64,000 bases of DNA. Source: Gemmatimonadota bacterium. Its GTDB lineage: Bacteria; Gemmatimonadota; Gemmatimonadetes; Gemmatimonadales; Gemmatimonadaceae. Positions 26,542 to 36,502 of this stretch are shown here, one piece after another. The translations under genes and the position numbers were made by a program. Every line of letters starts with the position of its first letter. The first letter of the stretch is position 1. The DNA lies in NCBI GenBank assembly GCA_028287235.1, contig JAQBQB010000020.1, positions 124,001-188,000 of the forward strand, in the 5' to 3' direction. The notes below the pieces were generated by a model. That model was not told the origin of the DNA, searched no databases, and saw only the letters and a program-made list of their open reading frames with translations.

Positions 26542-28257
26542 CTACGCGCGGCGCCGGGTAGGTCTGCGAGCGGGTTCCGCCACGACCGGCTCCGCGCTGC
26601 TCGCCGCATCGAGCAGCTCACGCGCATGCGCCCGGCTCACCTCACTCTCCGGATCGCCACCGAGCATCCGCGCCACTTCCGCAACGCGCTCGTCGCCGCT
26701 CAGCACCGTGACGTCGGCCGCCGTGACGCCGCCGCGGGCACCCTTGCTCACCAGGATGTGGTGATGTCCGCGCGCCGCGATCTGCGGCAGATGCGTGATC
26801 GCGAACACCTGGTGATAGGTCGCGACGCGGCGCATCGTCTCGCCGACCTGCAGTCCCACGCGACCGCCGATGCCGGCGTCGACCTCGTCGAACACCAGCG
26901 TGGGCACGCGATCGAGGCGAGCGAGAATCGTCTTGAGCGCGAGCATCACGCGCGACAGCTCACCGCCCGACGCGACGCGCGACAACGGCCGCGGCTCGTG
27001 CCCCACGTTGAGCGCCACGCAGATCTCCACGTCTTCGGCGCCGCTCGGCCCAAGCTCGCGCAGCGGGCGGAGCGCGATGCTCACATGTCCGTCGGGCATG
27101 CCGAGGTCGGGAAGCACTTCGTCGACGGCGCGGGCCAGCCGGTCGGCGCCGGCGACGCGCGACGCGGTGAGCGCGCCCGCGCGCTCGATCAGCGCGGCCC
27201 GCGCTTCGCGCTCGCGCGTCTCGAGCTGGCGGATGTCGAGCCCCGCCGAGTCGACGAGATCCAGCTCGGCGCGGGCGTCGTTGCCGGTGCGAATCACCTC
27301 GGCCAGCGTACCGCCGTATTTCTTGGTCAGGCGGAACAACAGGTCGCGGCGGCGGCGTACGTCTTCCAGCCGCGACGGATCGAGATCGACCGACGCCTCG
27401 TACTCCTCCAGGTCGCGGGCGAGCGCCTCGATGGCGTAGTAGGCGCTGTCGTACGATTCCTGGAGGCGCGCCAGCGTGGGGTCGATGCGCTGGATGCTCA
27501 GTAGGTGGCGCGAGATCGCGCTCAGCTTCTGCAGCACCGTGTCCTCTTCCCCGTCGAGCGCGCCGGCGATGCCGCTCGCCAGCCCGCGCAGCTCTTCAGC
27601 ATTCTCTAAACGCCTGGCTTCGTCCTCGAGGCGCACGTCCTCGCCGTCGGTGAGGCTCGCGTCGCCGATCTCCTGCACGACGTGCCGCAGATAGTCGGCG
27701 CGGCGCTCGGCATCCATCCGCCGCTTGGTGAGATCGGCGATCTCACGGATGATCGACGCGAGCTCGTCGTGCGCGTGCCGCACCTGCGCGGCCGTCTCCG
27801 TGGCGCCGGCAAAGGCATCGAGAATTCGCCGCTGCGCTTCGGGATCGAGCAGCGTCTGCGCTTCGTGCTGGCCGTGCAGGTTCACCAACAGGCGACCGAC
27901 CTCGGCGAGCAGCCCGGCGTTCACCGTGGTGCCGTTGATCCACGCGCGCGCGCGTCCCGACGAGACCTCGCGCTTCAACACCACCGTGGCTTCGTCGACG
28001 TCGATTCCCCGCTCGTCGAGCAGCGTACGAATCTCCGGCCGGTCGCCGACGTCGAACACGCCTTCGACCGTCGCCCGCTCGGCGCCCGTACGTATGACGT
28101 CGGCGCTCGCCCGCTCGCCGAGCAACAGCCCGAGCGCGCCGACGATGATCGACTTGCCGGCGCCCGTCTCGCCGGACAGCACGTTGAAGCCGCGCGCCAG
28201 CGGCAACGTGAGCGATTCGATGATCGCGAAATTCTTGATCCGAAGCTCAGTCAGCAT
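26542..28257 (-). CDS. recN: DNA repair protein RecN
   Basis: A 571-residue SMC-like ATPase that acts in double-strand break repair. The N-terminal Walker A (LSGETGAGKSIIVGAL) and the C-terminal ABC signature (LSRVASGGELSRVMLAL) and Walker B (LVFDEVDAGIGG) flank a coiled-coil middle of about 200 residues. Length is close to E. coli RecN (553). A basic Arg/Thr tail (ARRPTRRRA) ends the protein. The ATG at 28257 shares one base with the nadK stop (TGATG). The further upstream frame is rejected because the family begins MLTELRIKNFAI. No LexA-type box was identified nearby. Confidence 0.96.
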   Translation of the reverse strand: MLTELRIKNFAIIESLTLPLARGFNVLSGETGAGKSIIVGALGLLLGERASADVIRTGAERATVEGVFDVGDRPEIRTLLDERGIDVDEATVVLKREVSSGRARAWINGTTVNAGLLAEVGRLLVNLHGQHEAQTLLDPEAQRRILDAFAGATETAAQVRHAHDELASIIREIADLTKRRMDAERRADYLRHVVQEIGDASLTDGEDVRLEDEARRLENAEELRGLASGIAGALDGEEDTVLQKLSAISRHLLSIQRIDPTLARLQESYDSAYYAIEALARDLEEYEASVDLDPSRLEDVRRRRDLLFRLTKKYGGTLAEVIRTGNDARAELDLVDSAGLDIRQLETREREARAALIERAGALTASRVAGADRLARAVDEVLPDLGMPDGHVSIALRPLRELGPSGAEDVEICVALNVGHEPRPLSRVASGGELSRVMLALKTILARLDRVPTLVFDEVDAGIGGRVGLQVGETMRRVATYHQVFAITHLPQIAARGHHHILVSKGARGGVTAADVTVLSGDERVAEVARMLGGDPESEVSRAHARELLDAASSAEPVVAEPARRPTRRRA

Positions 28258-29126
28258 CAGGTCGTTCCGTCGCGGTCCGCGAGACCTCCCCAACCGAGCT
28301 TCTGGCGCAGCGTCGTGAAGAAGCTCGAGCCGGGAAAGCGAATGATCAGCACTCCACCCTCGGCGCGACGCACGCTGAGCGTCTCACCGGCGGAAAAGGT
28401 GGTGCCCACCTGCCCGTCGATCGTCACCAAAAGCTCGTCGGATGCACCATCCGCACGCAACGTGACTTCGACCGTCGGCGGTAGAATCACCGGGCGGATC
28501 GCCAGCGTATGCGCCGACACGGCCGTGACGAGGATCGTCTCGAGCGTGGGGAACACGACCGGTCCACCGGCCGAGAGGCTGTACGCCGTCGACCCGGTCG
28601 GCGTCGACAGCACCACGCCGTCTGCCGCGTAGGTCGCGATCGGGTCGCCGTCCACCGCGACGCGAACGCCCACGACGCGCGCGAAGCCGCCCTTGTGCAG
28701 CACGACGTCGTTGAGCGCGATCCACTGCTGCCGCTCCACGCCGCGCCGGTCGAGCACGCGCGCCTGGAGAGCCATGCGCGACTCGGCGAGATAGTCCTGC
28801 CGGGCGAAGCGCATCAACGCATTGGAGAGCTGGTCGGCGTTGCAGCAGGTGAGAAAGCCAAGGTGCCCCAGGTTGATCCCAAGGATCGGCACGGCGTGCG
28901 GCGCGATGATGCGGGCGCCGCGCAGCAGCGTTCCGTCGCCGCCAAGGGTCAGCAGCGCATCGAGCTTGCTCGGATCGTCGAGCAGCTTGCCGCGGCCCGC
29001 CGCCTCGAACAGCTCGCGCTCGTAGTACAAGTCCAGCCCCAACGCGGGCGCAAGCTCGCCGAGCGTGCGAAGCACGCCCGGAAGCTCCTCGTAGCCAGCG
29101 TGCCCCACGACGCCGAGGCGAATCAC
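28257..29126 (-). CDS. nadK: NAD kinase
   Basis: A 289-residue kinase that makes NADP from NAD. Landmarks are the GGDGTLL loop (LTLGGDGTLLRGAR), NLGHLGFL, NDVVLHKGG and the GSTAYSLSAGGP segment that binds substrate. It starts with GTG at 29126, overlapping the dxs stop (GTGA); the residues that follow (IRLGVVGHAG) match family N-termini. It lies between dxs and recN, a grouping also seen in other bacteria. Length is normal. Confidence 0.95.
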   Translation of the reverse strand: MIRLGVVGHAGYEELPGVLRTLGELAPALGLDLYYERELFEAAGRGKLLDDPSKLDALLTLGGDGTLLRGARIIAPHAVPILGINLGHLGFLTCCNADQLSNALMRFARQDYLAESRMALQARVLDRRGVERQQWIALNDVVLHKGGFARVVGVRVAVDGDPIATYAADGVVLSTPTGSTAYSLSAGGPVVFPTLETILVTAVSAHTLAIRPVILPPTVEVTLRADGASDELLVTIDGQVGTTFSAGETLSVRRAEGGVLIIRFPGSSFFTTLRQKLGWGGLADRDGTT

Positions 29127-31024
29127 CCCGCCATCGCCTCGCTCTCGAGGAGCGCGCGCACGCGGGTCGCGATGCCCACGGCGTCGAGCCCGCACACGGC
29201 GAGCTGGCGCGCCCGCGGTGCGGCGTGGATGATCCGGTCCGGCACGCCGAGCACGGAGACGCGTACGCTCGAATCGTAGCGCGCGATGACCGACGACATG
29301 AACGCACCGAAGCCGTTGATGGCCGTTCCCTCTTCCACGACGAGCACTTGCTTGTGCTCGGCCAGCACCGCCGCGAGCGTCACCTCATCGTACGGCTTGA
29401 GGTAGCGGCAGTTGACGACCGTGACATTCAGCCCCTCGGTTGCGAGCGTGTCGGCCGCGGCTTGGGCGAGGCGCACCATGGTGCCGACGGCGAGAATGGC
29501 AACGTCGCCGCCATGCCGAACGACCTCCCACGTGGCATACGGCACGGCTTCGATCTGCGCCATGGGGGCCGGCTTGTCGGGAGCCGCGTCGCGCGGATAG
29601 CGAATGGAGAATGGTCCGGTGCGATGCAGCGCGGCGGCGCGCAGCAAGCCGAGCATTTCGCCCGCATCCTTCGGCGCCGTCACCGTCATCTCCGGCACGG
29701 CGAGCATGTACGCGATGTCGTACAGCCCCATGTGCGTCTCGCCATCCTCTCCGACCAGACCTGCACGGTCCATACAGAAGATTACCGGAAGACTCTGTAT
29801 GGCAACGTCGTGAATGATGTTGTCGTAGGCGCGCTGCAGAAACGTGGAGTAGATCGCCACGACCGGACGCACGCCGCGCGTCGCCATGCCCGCGGCGAAC
29901 GTGACCGCGTGCCCCTCGGCGATGCCCACGTCGAAGAAGCGATCCGGATGGGTCTTCGCGAACGTGTCCACGCCCGTGCCACTCGGCATCGCGGCGGTGA
30001 TCACGACGAGATCCTCGATCTCGTTCGCCAACTCCGTGACGCCGGCGCCGAACACCTTCGTGTACTGCGGGTTCGCCGTCGATTGCTTGAGCTGCTTGCC
30101 CGTGGCGGGATCGTGGCCGGGAGGCAGCGCATGCCACTTCTCGCCGCTCGTCTCACCGGCGGGAAAGCCCTTTCCCTTCTGGGTGATCACGTGCACGAGA
30201 CGCGGGCCCTTCATCGCGCGCACAGCGGCGAAGGTCTCGATCATTCCGTCGATGTCGTGGCCGTCGATCGGACCGAAGTAGCGGAAGCCCAGCTCCTCGA
30301 ACAGCACGCCGGGAGTGAGGAAGGCTTTGACGCTCTCTTCCCACTTCCTGACCAGGCCGCCCATCGACTGCAGTGGTCCGGGCGCTTTGTCCACCAACTC
30401 GCCCACCGCCGAGCGCACGCGGTTGTACAGCGAGTTGCGCTGGATCGAGTTGAGGTATTTCGACATGGCGCCCACGTTGGGCGCGATCGACATCTCGTTG
30501 TCGTTGAGAACGACCACGACGTCGCGATCGGTATGCCCGGCGTTGTTCAGCCCCTCGTACGCGAGCCCCGACGTCAACGCGCCGTCGCCGAGAATCGCGA
30601 CGACCTTGAAGTCTTCGCCCTTCACGTCGCGGCCGGCGGCGATGCCCACCGCCGCGGAGATCGACGTGGCCGCGTGGCCCGCGCCGAATGCGTCGTACTC
30701 GCTCTCGCTGCGCTTGAGGAAGCCGGAGACGCCCTGCTCTTGGCGCAGCGTCTCCATGAGGTCGTTGCGGCCGGTGAGGAGCTTGTGCGGATAGCCCTGG
30801 TGCCCAACGTCCCAAACGAGTTGGTCGGCGGGCGTGTTGAAGGCGTAGTGCAGCGCGATGGTGAGCTCGACCACGCCAAGGCCGGCACCGATGTGCCCGC
30901 CCGTGCGGGAGCACACGTCGATGAGGCGCGCACGCACGTCGTCGGCGAGCTGCTTGAGCTCGTCGCGGGTCATGCTGCGCAGGTCGGCCGGAGACTTTAC
31001 TCGATCGAGAATGGTCATGCTCAT
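29123..31024 (-). CDS. dxs: 1-deoxy-D-xylulose-5-phosphate synthase
   Basis: A 633-residue thiamine-diphosphate enzyme that starts the MEP isoprenoid pathway from pyruvate and glyceraldehyde-3-phosphate. Landmarks are GHIGAGLGVVELTIALHY, DVGHQGYPHKLLTGR, the ThDP motif GDGALTSGLAYEGLNNAG with NDNEMSIAPNVG, and the C-terminal transketolase-like region (AIYSTFLQRAYDNIIHDVA). Length matches the family. A Met three codons in is an alternative start. It sits 34 nt after ispA, so the first enzyme of isoprenoid synthesis and a prenyl chain synthase are co-expressed. Confidence 0.97.
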   Translation of the reverse strand: MSMTILDRVKSPADLRSMTRDELKQLADDVRARLIDVCSRTGGHIGAGLGVVELTIALHYAFNTPADQLVWDVGHQGYPHKLLTGRNDLMETLRQEQGVSGFLKRSESEYDAFGAGHAATSISAAVGIAAGRDVKGEDFKVVAILGDGALTSGLAYEGLNNAGHTDRDVVVVLNDNEMSIAPNVGAMSKYLNSIQRNSLYNRVRSAVGELVDKAPGPLQSMGGLVRKWEESVKAFLTPGVLFEELGFRYFGPIDGHDIDGMIETFAAVRAMKGPRLVHVITQKGKGFPAGETSGEKWHALPPGHDPATGKQLKQSTANPQYTKVFGAGVTELANEIEDLVVITAAMPSGTGVDTFAKTHPDRFFDVGIAEGHAVTFAAGMATRGVRPVVAIYSTFLQRAYDNIIHDVAIQSLPVIFCMDRAGLVGEDGETHMGLYDIAYMLAVPEMTVTAPKDAGEMLGLLRAAALHRTGPFSIRYPRDAAPDKPAPMAQIEAVPYATWEVVRHGGDVAILAVGTMVRLAQAAADTLATEGLNVTVVNCRYLKPYDEVTLAAVLAEHKQVLVVEEGTAINGFGAFMSSVIARYDSSVRVSVLGVPDRIIHAAPRARQLAVCGLDAVGIATRVRALLESEAMAG

Positions 31025-31058
31025 GAGGATGAAACCGCCCTAGAAAACTAGCGACAAA

Positions 31059-31955
31059 CTAGGACTCCCGCTCGACGACAAAGCGCGCCAGGACATCCAG
31101 TTCCGTCGACAGGAGACCGGCCGCGCGAAGCGCGGCGCAACCCTCCGCGATCAGTGCGCCGGCCCGCTTGCTTGCCCCCTCTACGCCGAGGAGTGCCGGA
31201 TACGTGCCCTTCTTGAGGTCGAGGTCGCGACCGGCTGTTTTGCCGAGGCGGTCGCTGGTGGCCGTCACGTCGAGGACGTCGTCGGCGATCTGAAAGGCCA
31301 GGCCGATCGATTCGCCGAACTGTTCCAACGCGACGATTTGCTGTTCCGTGGCGCGCGCGGCGACACCGCCGAGTACGACCGACGCACGGATCAACGCGCC
31401 GGTCTTGGCCCGATGGATCCGCTCCAGGTCGTCCAGCCCGAGCGTTCGCCCCTCTCCCTCCAGGTCGAGCAGCTGGCCGCCGATCATTCCACCGGCGCCC
31501 GACGCGCGCATCAGCTCCGTGACCACCGTCGCGCATACGTCGGCCGGCAGCCCGAGATGGCGCGCGCCCTCGAACGCCGCGCGTGCCGCGAGCGGCACCA
31601 TGGCCACACCGGCCGCCGTCGCCACGGCGACGCCCTGCGCGCGGTGCACCGTGGGGCGGCCGCGCCGAATGTCGTCGTCGTCCATGCACGGCAGATCGTC
31701 GTGCACGAGCGAGTAGGCGTGCACGACTTCGATCGCGGCAGCCAGCCCGCTGGCGTCCTCGGCTCCGCCTGCGGTGCGATACGCGGCGAGAAAGAGCAAC
31801 CCGCGAAGGCGCTTGCCGCCGCCGAGGAGGCTATATCGGATCGCGTCGCAGACCGCGCCACCCAGCGACGCGGTGCACCCGTCGCACAGCGTGGCAAGTC
31901 CGCGATCGATGGCGGCGCGGTCCGCCGCCCAGTCGACCGCGGCGACGCTATTCAC
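31059..31955 (-). CDS. ispA: Short-chain (2E,6E)-farnesyl/geranylgeranyl diphosphate synthase
   Basis: A 298-residue all-alpha prenyltransferase. The first aspartate-rich motif is in VHDDLPCMDDDDIRRG, and the second is FQIADDVLDV. GGGKRLRGLL near residue 46 and the RAKTGALI segment are also typical. The bulk around the first motif fits a farnesyl-length product, but chain length cannot be fixed by eye. Its start overlaps the xseB stop by 8 nt, the conserved xseB-ispA-dxs order. Confidence 0.94.
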   Translation of the reverse strand: MNSVAAVDWAADRAAIDRGLATLCDGCTASLGGAVCDAIRYSLLGGGKRLRGLLFLAAYRTAGGAEDASGLAAAIEVVHAYSLVHDDLPCMDDDDIRRGRPTVHRAQGVAVATAAGVAMVPLAARAAFEGARHLGLPADVCATVVTELMRASGAGGMIGGQLLDLEGEGRTLGLDDLERIHRAKTGALIRASVVLGGVAARATEQQIVALEQFGESIGLAFQIADDVLDVTATSDRLGKTAGRDLDLKKGTYPALLGVEGASKRAGALIAEGCAALRAAGLLSTELDVLARFVVERES

Positions 31956-32154
31956 GCGTCTCCACCTCGAACGTTCCGTCGGCGCGCTCGATCAACTGCT
32001 GCACGCGCGTGTCGGCGTTCCCCAGCTCGGCGGCCGCCGCGCGGAGATTCTCGATGCCCTCTTCGAATAGCGCGAGGGCACGCGCCAGCTCGACGTCGCC
32101 CTCGAGCTCCGCGGCGATCTGCTCCAAGCGGGCGAGCCGCTCTTCAAACGTCAC
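31948..32154 (-). CDS. xseB: Exodeoxyribonuclease VII small subunit
   Basis: A 68-residue subunit with the family core [18 protein letters not shown] followed by the amphipathic helical segment ALALFEEGIENLRAA. It partners the large subunit encoded immediately upstream in forming exonuclease VII, which degrades single-stranded DNA into acid-soluble oligonucleotides. The ATG overlaps xseA by 4 nt, and the 3' end overlaps ispA by 8 nt. Length is normal. Confidence 0.94.
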   Translation of the reverse strand: MTFEERLARLEQIAAELEGDVELARALALFEEGIENLRAAAAELGNADTRVQQLIERADGTFEVETRE

Positions 32155-33443
32155 GATGCTTGCTCCCTTGGTGTGCCGCGAACTTGCGCCGGCACGGTGC
32201 CGTCACGGACGATGAGGTCGAACGGCATGCCGTCCTGAAACGCCGCAGCCGAGCCCAGCGTGGCGCCGTCGGCGGCGCGCGCGACCGAGTAGCCGCGCGA
32301 CAGCGTGGCGAGTGGGCTCAGCGCGTGCAGGCGGCCCGCGATCGTCTCGAGCTTCGTCTGGCGCGTCGAAATCTGCTCCGCGCTGCACGACGAGAGATCG
32401 CGCGCCAGGTGGCGCAACCGGTCGGTGTGCCAGCGCACCGTGCCGCGGGCGGCACCGCTCATGCGCAATGAGAGTTTCCTCAAGTCGCCGACCAGCTCCG
32501 TGCGCGACGGCGTCGCCGCTTCGGCGGCGGCCGACGGCGTGGGGGCGCGATAGTCGGCGACGAGGTCGCAGATCGAAATGTCGACTTCGTGCCCGACGGC
32601 GGAGATGATGGGCACGTGGCAGGCCGCCACGGCGCGCGCGACTTGTTCATGGTTGAACGCCCACAGATCCTCGCGCGAGCCACCGCCGCGCCCCACGATC
32701 ACGAGATCGGCGCCCGCCCAACGGTTCACGCGGTCGAGCGCGCGGCAGATCTCCTCGGGCGCCGACTCGCCCTGCACCGCGCATGGCACGACGACCACAC
32801 GCACGTTCGCGACGCGCCGGTGAAGGACCGCGACGATGTCGTGCAGCGCCGCGCCGTCGGGACTCGTGACCACGGCGATGACGCGCGGAAAGCGCGGCAG
32901 CGGACGCTTGCGCTCGAGCGCGAGCAGGCCGTCGGCCTCGAGGCGCGCGCGCGTGATCTCGAGCGCCTTGCGCCGGAGTCCGTCGCCCTCGGCTTCCATC
33001 TTGGTGACGGCGTACTGCATCTCGCCGCGCGCGGCGTACACGGTGAGGCGGCCGAACGCGGCCACCTGCATGCCGTCGTCGGGGGCGGCGGGAATGCCGC
33101 GCTGGTCGCGCTTCCAGACGACGCACCGGATCTGCGCCGTGCTGTCGCGCAGACAGAAGTACCAGTGGCCGTTGCGGTGCGATTTGAAATCGCTGATCTC
33201 GCCGCGCACCCAGAGCGGAATGAACGCGCCCTCGATGACGTCGCGCGCCGTCTGCGTGAGGATGGAAACCGCGACGGCCGATTGCGCCGTCTCTCCCGGA
33301 TAGCCGTCGGGCTCCGCGTATTCGATCGGAGGCGGCGGCGGCTCCGACCGCGCGACGTCGGACACCAACCCGCCACCGAACAGGTCGAGATCCGATCGTT
33401 CGCTCTGCCCCTCCGCGCGGCGCGGCGTGCGCCGGGTCGTCAC
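32151..33443 (-). CDS. xseA: Exodeoxyribonuclease VII large subunit
   Basis: A 430-residue nuclease subunit. The N-terminal OB-fold ([22 protein letters not shown]) begins only near residue 75, after a proline-rich extension of unknown role ([12 protein letters not shown]). The catalytic region shows [47 protein letters not shown] and [25 protein letters not shown]. The start is a GTG at 33443 overlapping the folD stop (GTGA), and the much longer upstream frame lies in folD. It forms a complex with XseB. Confidence 0.95.
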   Translation of the reverse strand: MTTRRTPRRAEGQSERSDLDLFGGGLVSDVARSEPPPPPIEYAEPDGYPGETAQSAVAVSILTQTARDVIEGAFIPLWVRGEISDFKSHRNGHWYFCLRDSTAQIRCVVWKRDQRGIPAAPDDGMQVAAFGRLTVYAARGEMQYAVTKMEAEGDGLRRKALEITRARLEADGLLALERKRPLPRFPRVIAVVTSPDGAALHDIVAVLHRRVANVRVVVVPCAVQGESAPEEICRALDRVNRWAGADLVIVGRGGGSREDLWAFNHEQVARAVAACHVPIISAVGHEVDISICDLVADYRAPTPSAAAEAATPSRTELVGDLRKLSLRMSGAARGTVRWHTDRLRHLARDLSSCSAEQISTRQTKLETIAGRLHALSPLATLSRGYSVARAADGATLGSAAAFQDGMPFDLIVRDGTVPAQVRGTPREQAS

Positions 33444-34426
33444 GACAGCTGCGCCGCGGCGCGAACGGTGTTCGCCATGAGCATGGCGATGGTCATCTTG
33501 CCCACTCCTCCCGGCACCGGCGTGATCAACGATGCCACTTCGCGCACTTCGTCGAAGGCGACGTCGCCGACCAACCGCGTTCCGCTTTTCTTTGTCGCGT
33601 CGGCGATTCGGTTCATGCCGACGTCGATCACCACCGCGCCCGGCTTGACCATGTCCGCCGTGACCATGCGCGGCCGTCCGGCGGCGACGATGAGAATGTC
33701 GGCGCGGCGCGTGTGCGCCGCGAGGTCGTTCGTGCGGCTGTGACAGACGGTGACCGTCGCGTCGACCCCCGGCTGCATCATGAGCGATGCCATCGGCTTG
33801 CCCACGATGTTGCTGCGGCCCACGATGACGCAATCGGCCCCTGCCGTCCGCACGCCGTAGGCCTGCAGCATGTAGAGCACGCCCGCCGGCGTGCACGGCG
33901 CGAAACCGTCCTTCTCGCCGATCGACAGCTTGCCGACGTTCACCGGATGGAAGCCGTCGACATCTTTGTCGGCGCGAATGCGGCGAATGACCGCGTCGGA
34001 GTTGATGTGCTTCGGCAGCGGCATTTGAACGAGAATGCCGTGCACCGCCGGATCGTCGTTCAGCCGGTCGACGATCGCGAGCAACTCAGCCTCGGTGATC
34101 GAGGCCGGCCGGCGAATGGTCTCGCCGTTCATACCGAGCTCGAGGCAGGTGCGCTCCTTCGAGCCGACGTACACGGCGCTCGCCGCATCGTCGCCGACGA
34201 GCACCACCGTCAACCCCGGCGTGACGCCGCGGGCTTTGAGTGTCGCTACTTCTTTCGCCACGTCGGCCTGAAGCGCCGCCGCGAGCTTGGCGCCGTCGAT
34301 GATTCCCGTGTCATCCTGAGCGAGCGAAGCGACCGAACGATCTCGGTGTTTGGCGGGAGATCCTTCGCTGCGCTCAGGATGACCAACGCTTGCCTTATCG
34401 GGCAAAGTCCACCGCCCGCGTTTCAC
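33440..34426 (-). CDS. folD: Bifunctional methylenetetrahydrofolate dehydrogenase/cyclohydrolase FolD, with repeat-encoded N-terminal extension
   Basis: A 328-residue folate enzyme that interconverts methylene-, methenyl- and formyl-tetrahydrofolate with NADP. The core starts at [17 protein letters not shown] and shows the catalytic segment [28 protein letters not shown], and the NADP-binding [12 protein letters not shown]. The only in-frame starts upstream are GTG at 34426 and a TTG seven codons later. The first about 40 residues ([20 protein letters not shown]) are therefore translated from the palindromic repeat at 34310-34383. The gene overlaps the rny 3' end by 32 nt. Normal FolD proteins are about 285-300 residues. 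The extension is probably unstructured. Confidence 0.93.
   Translation of the reverse strand: MKRGRWTLPDKASVGHPERSEGSPAKHRDRSVASLAQDDTGIIDGAKLAAALQADVAKEVATLKARGVTPGLTVVLVGDDAASAVYVGSKERTCLELGMNGETIRRPASITEAELLAIVDRLNDDPAVHGILVQMPLPKHINSDAVIRRIRADKDVDGFHPVNVGKLSIGEKDGFAPCTPAGVLYMLQAYGVRTAGADCVIVGRSNIVGKPMASLMMQPGVDATVTVCHSRTNDLAAHTRRADILIVAAGRPRMVTADMVKPGAVVIDVGMNRIADATKKSGTRLVGDVAFDEVREVASLITPVPGGVGKMTIAMLMANTVRAAAQLS
34310..34383. repeat. Palindromic GTCATCCTGAGCG repeat inside the 5' end of folD
   Basis: Arms GTCATCCTGAGCG (34310-34322) and CGCTCAGGATGAC (34371-34383) are perfect 13-bp inverted repeats around a 48-nt middle. It belongs to the same family as the cluster at 10789-10927. It lies within the translated 5' region of folD. 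Confidence 0.9.
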
Positions 34427-35978
34427 GAATCAGCACGACCTTGATCTGTCCCGGATACTGCAGCTCCGACTCGATGCGCCGCGCGATCTCCTCGGACAGC
34501 GTCGTCATCCGCACGTCGTCGATGTCGTCGGGCATCACGATCACGCGCACTTCGCGGCCGGCCTGAATCGCGAAGACCTTCTCCACGCCCTTGTAGCTCG
34601 ACGCGATCTTCTCGAGCCCCTCGAGCCGCTTGACGTACGTCTCAAACGCTTCGCGCCGCGCGCCGGGGCGCGATCCGGAGATCGCGTCGGCCGCTTGCAC
34701 GAGCACCGATACCTCGCTCTCGTGCGGCACGTCGTCGTGGTGCGCGGCGATGCAGTTCACCACGAGCGGGTTTTCGCCGTATTTCGTCGCGACCTCCACG
34801 CCGAGCTGCACGTGGGTGCCCTCGTGCTCGTGCGTGAGCACCTTGCCGATGTCGTGCAGCAGCGCGCCGCGGCGCGCCATGGCGACGTCCAACCCGAGCT
34901 CGGTGGCCATGATCGCGGCGAGCCAGGCGACTTCCTTCGAGTGCTGCAGGATGTTCTGGCCGTAGCTCGTGCGCCAGCGCATCCGTCCCACGAGCTTGAT
35001 GAGCTCGGGATGGAGGCCGTGCACGCCCGCATCGTACGCGGCCTGCTCGCCCGTCTCGATGATCTGAGTGTCGACTTCCTTCCGCGACTTGTTGACGACT
35101 TCCTCGATCCGCCCCGGATGGATGCGTCCGTCGGACACGAGCTTCTCGAGCGCCAACCGCGCGATCTCGCGGCGAACGGGATCGAAGCACGAGACGACGA
35201 CGGTATCCGGCGTGTCGTCGATGATGACGTCGACGCCCGTGGCCAGCTCGAAGGCGCGAATGTTCCGCCCCTCGCGGCCGATGATGCGCCCCTTCATCTC
35301 GTCGTTGGGCAGCGCGACGGCCGACACTGTCGTCTCGGCTGTGTGGTCGGCCGCAATGCGCTGAATGGCGAGCGCGACGATCTTCTTCGCCTCGCGCTCC
35401 GCGTTACGCTTGGCCGACTCGCGGATCTCGCGAATCTTGTTGGCTGCGTCCGCCTGCGCCTCTTCTTCCATGCGGCGAATCAGCTCGTTCTTCGCATCGA
35501 GCGCCGACATGCCGGCCATTTGCTCGAGCCGGCGGCGCTCCTCGCCCACGAGCTTCTCGAGCTCGGCTTCGCGATCGGCGACGGTCTTTTCGCGCCGGCC
35601 GAACTCACTCGCGCGCTTGCCGAGCTCCTTGTCGCGACCTTCGATGACCTCGAACTTGCGGTCCAGAACGGTCTCGCGCTCGCTGAGCCGGCGCTCTTCG
35701 CGCTCGACCTCTTCGCGCCGGCCGCGGATCTCCGTCTCGAACTTCTCGCGGAGCTTGATCAGCTCCTCTTTGCCCGAGACGACCGCGGTCTTGCGAAGGT
35801 TCTCCGACTCGCGCTCGGCTTCGGTGATCATGCGCTTCGACGTTTCTTCCGCCGTCGACTTCGCCGCCGCCTGCCGATCGTGCTCCTTCTTCGTTCCGCT
35901 GTTGCGCCCAAAAATAAAAAAAGCCGGCGCGGCAATGACAAATACGCCAAGCGCGGCAAGAATCGCGATCAAATCCAT
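34395..35978 (-). CDS. rny: Ribonuclease Y
   Basis: A 527-residue membrane-anchored endoribonuclease that starts mRNA decay. One N-terminal membrane segment ([22 protein letters not shown]) is followed by a long charged coiled coil (about 40-200, ending [15 protein letters not shown]). A KH domain ([17 protein letters not shown]) and an HD domain ([37 protein letters not shown]) follow. The start MDLIAI at 35978 is chosen because membrane insertion would begin there; a GTG six codons earlier is possible. The 3' end overlaps the folD start by 32 nt. Confidence 0.95.
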   Translation of the reverse strand: MDLIAILAALGVFVIAAPAFFIFGRNSGTKKEHDRQAAAKSTAEETSKRMITEAERESENLRKTAVVSGKEELIKLREKFETEIRGRREEVEREERRLSERETVLDRKFEVIEGRDKELGKRASEFGRREKTVADREAELEKLVGEERRRLEQMAGMSALDAKNELIRRMEEEAQADAANKIREIRESAKRNAEREAKKIVALAIQRIAADHTAETTVSAVALPNDEMKGRIIGREGRNIRAFELATGVDVIIDDTPDTVVVSCFDPVRREIARLALEKLVSDGRIHPGRIEEVVNKSRKEVDTQIIETGEQAAYDAGVHGLHPELIKLVGRMRWRTSYGQNILQHSKEVAWLAAIMATELGLDVAMARRGALLHDIGKVLTHEHEGTHVQLGVEVATKYGENPLVVNCIAAHHDDVPHESEVSVLVQAADAISGSRPGARREAFETYVKRLEGLEKIASSYKGVEKVFAIQAGREVRVIVMPDDIDDVRMTTLSEEIARRIESELQYPGQIKVVLIRETRAVDFAR

Positions 35979-36190
35979 ATGGGATCTATGCTCCACTACG
36001 GCGCAAGCCGCAGGACAAGGAGTACGACGGCTTCCCGACGCGCGGCTTTTGTTTACGCTCCGGCACCTCGCCGGCGAAGGGCGTGATGCGGGCAGCGCTA
36101 ACTACAAAGCGCGCTTGGACCTACGGGTCGCATGACTACAGCCGCTAAGGTACGCGTCCTCGCCAGAAAAGGCAATAAAGCCGGCCGCGG
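35979..36190 (-). other. 212-bp gap between zapA and rny, possible structured RNA
   Basis: No ORF with family similarity lies here. The minus-strand transcript would contain several GC hairpins, for example GACC-CGTA-GGTC and GCCGC pairing with GCGGC near 36007-36045. In other bacteria the 6S RNA gene often follows zapA, so it could be ssrS, but I cannot recognise its conserved fold. Confidence 0.3.
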
Positions 36191-36502
36191 CTACGTTGCG
36201 GCCTGTCCCGATTGGCGTTTCGACGGCGGCAGCAAGGGCCGCACGAACTCGCTGAGCGTGGCGACGGATTCGTTGGTCGACTTGAGCGCGGCCTTCGCCT
36301 CGAACAACTCCGCGGTCATCTGCAGCGCCGCGAGCACGACCGCGCGATTCGACTCCACCACGGCGCCGCTCGACATGACCTTCCGAATCGCCTGATCGAG
36401 ATACTGCGCCACCGCTCTCGCATGCTCGGGCGGCGTGTCGCTGCGAATCGCGTATTCCTCATTGAGGATCGTGACACGAAGCGTGTGCTTCTTGGCGGTC
36501 AC
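36191..36502 (-). CDS. zapA: Cell division protein ZapA
   Basis: A 103-residue FtsZ-associated protein. The N-terminus HTLRVTILNEEYAIRSD and the following helix HARAVAQYLDQAIRKVM are typical of ZapA, and the C-terminal helix (ALQMTAELFEAKAAL) forms the dimer/tetramer coiled coil. ZapA crosslinks FtsZ filaments at the division site. The ATG overlaps the upstream coiled-coil gene by 4 nt, so the two are coupled and probably work together. The tail (SKRQSGQAAT) is short and basic. Confidence 0.9.
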   Translation of the reverse strand: MTAKKHTLRVTILNEEYAIRSDTPPEHARAVAQYLDQAIRKVMSSGAVVESNRAVVLAALQMTAELFEAKAALKSTNESVATLSEFVRPLLPPSKRQSGQAAT

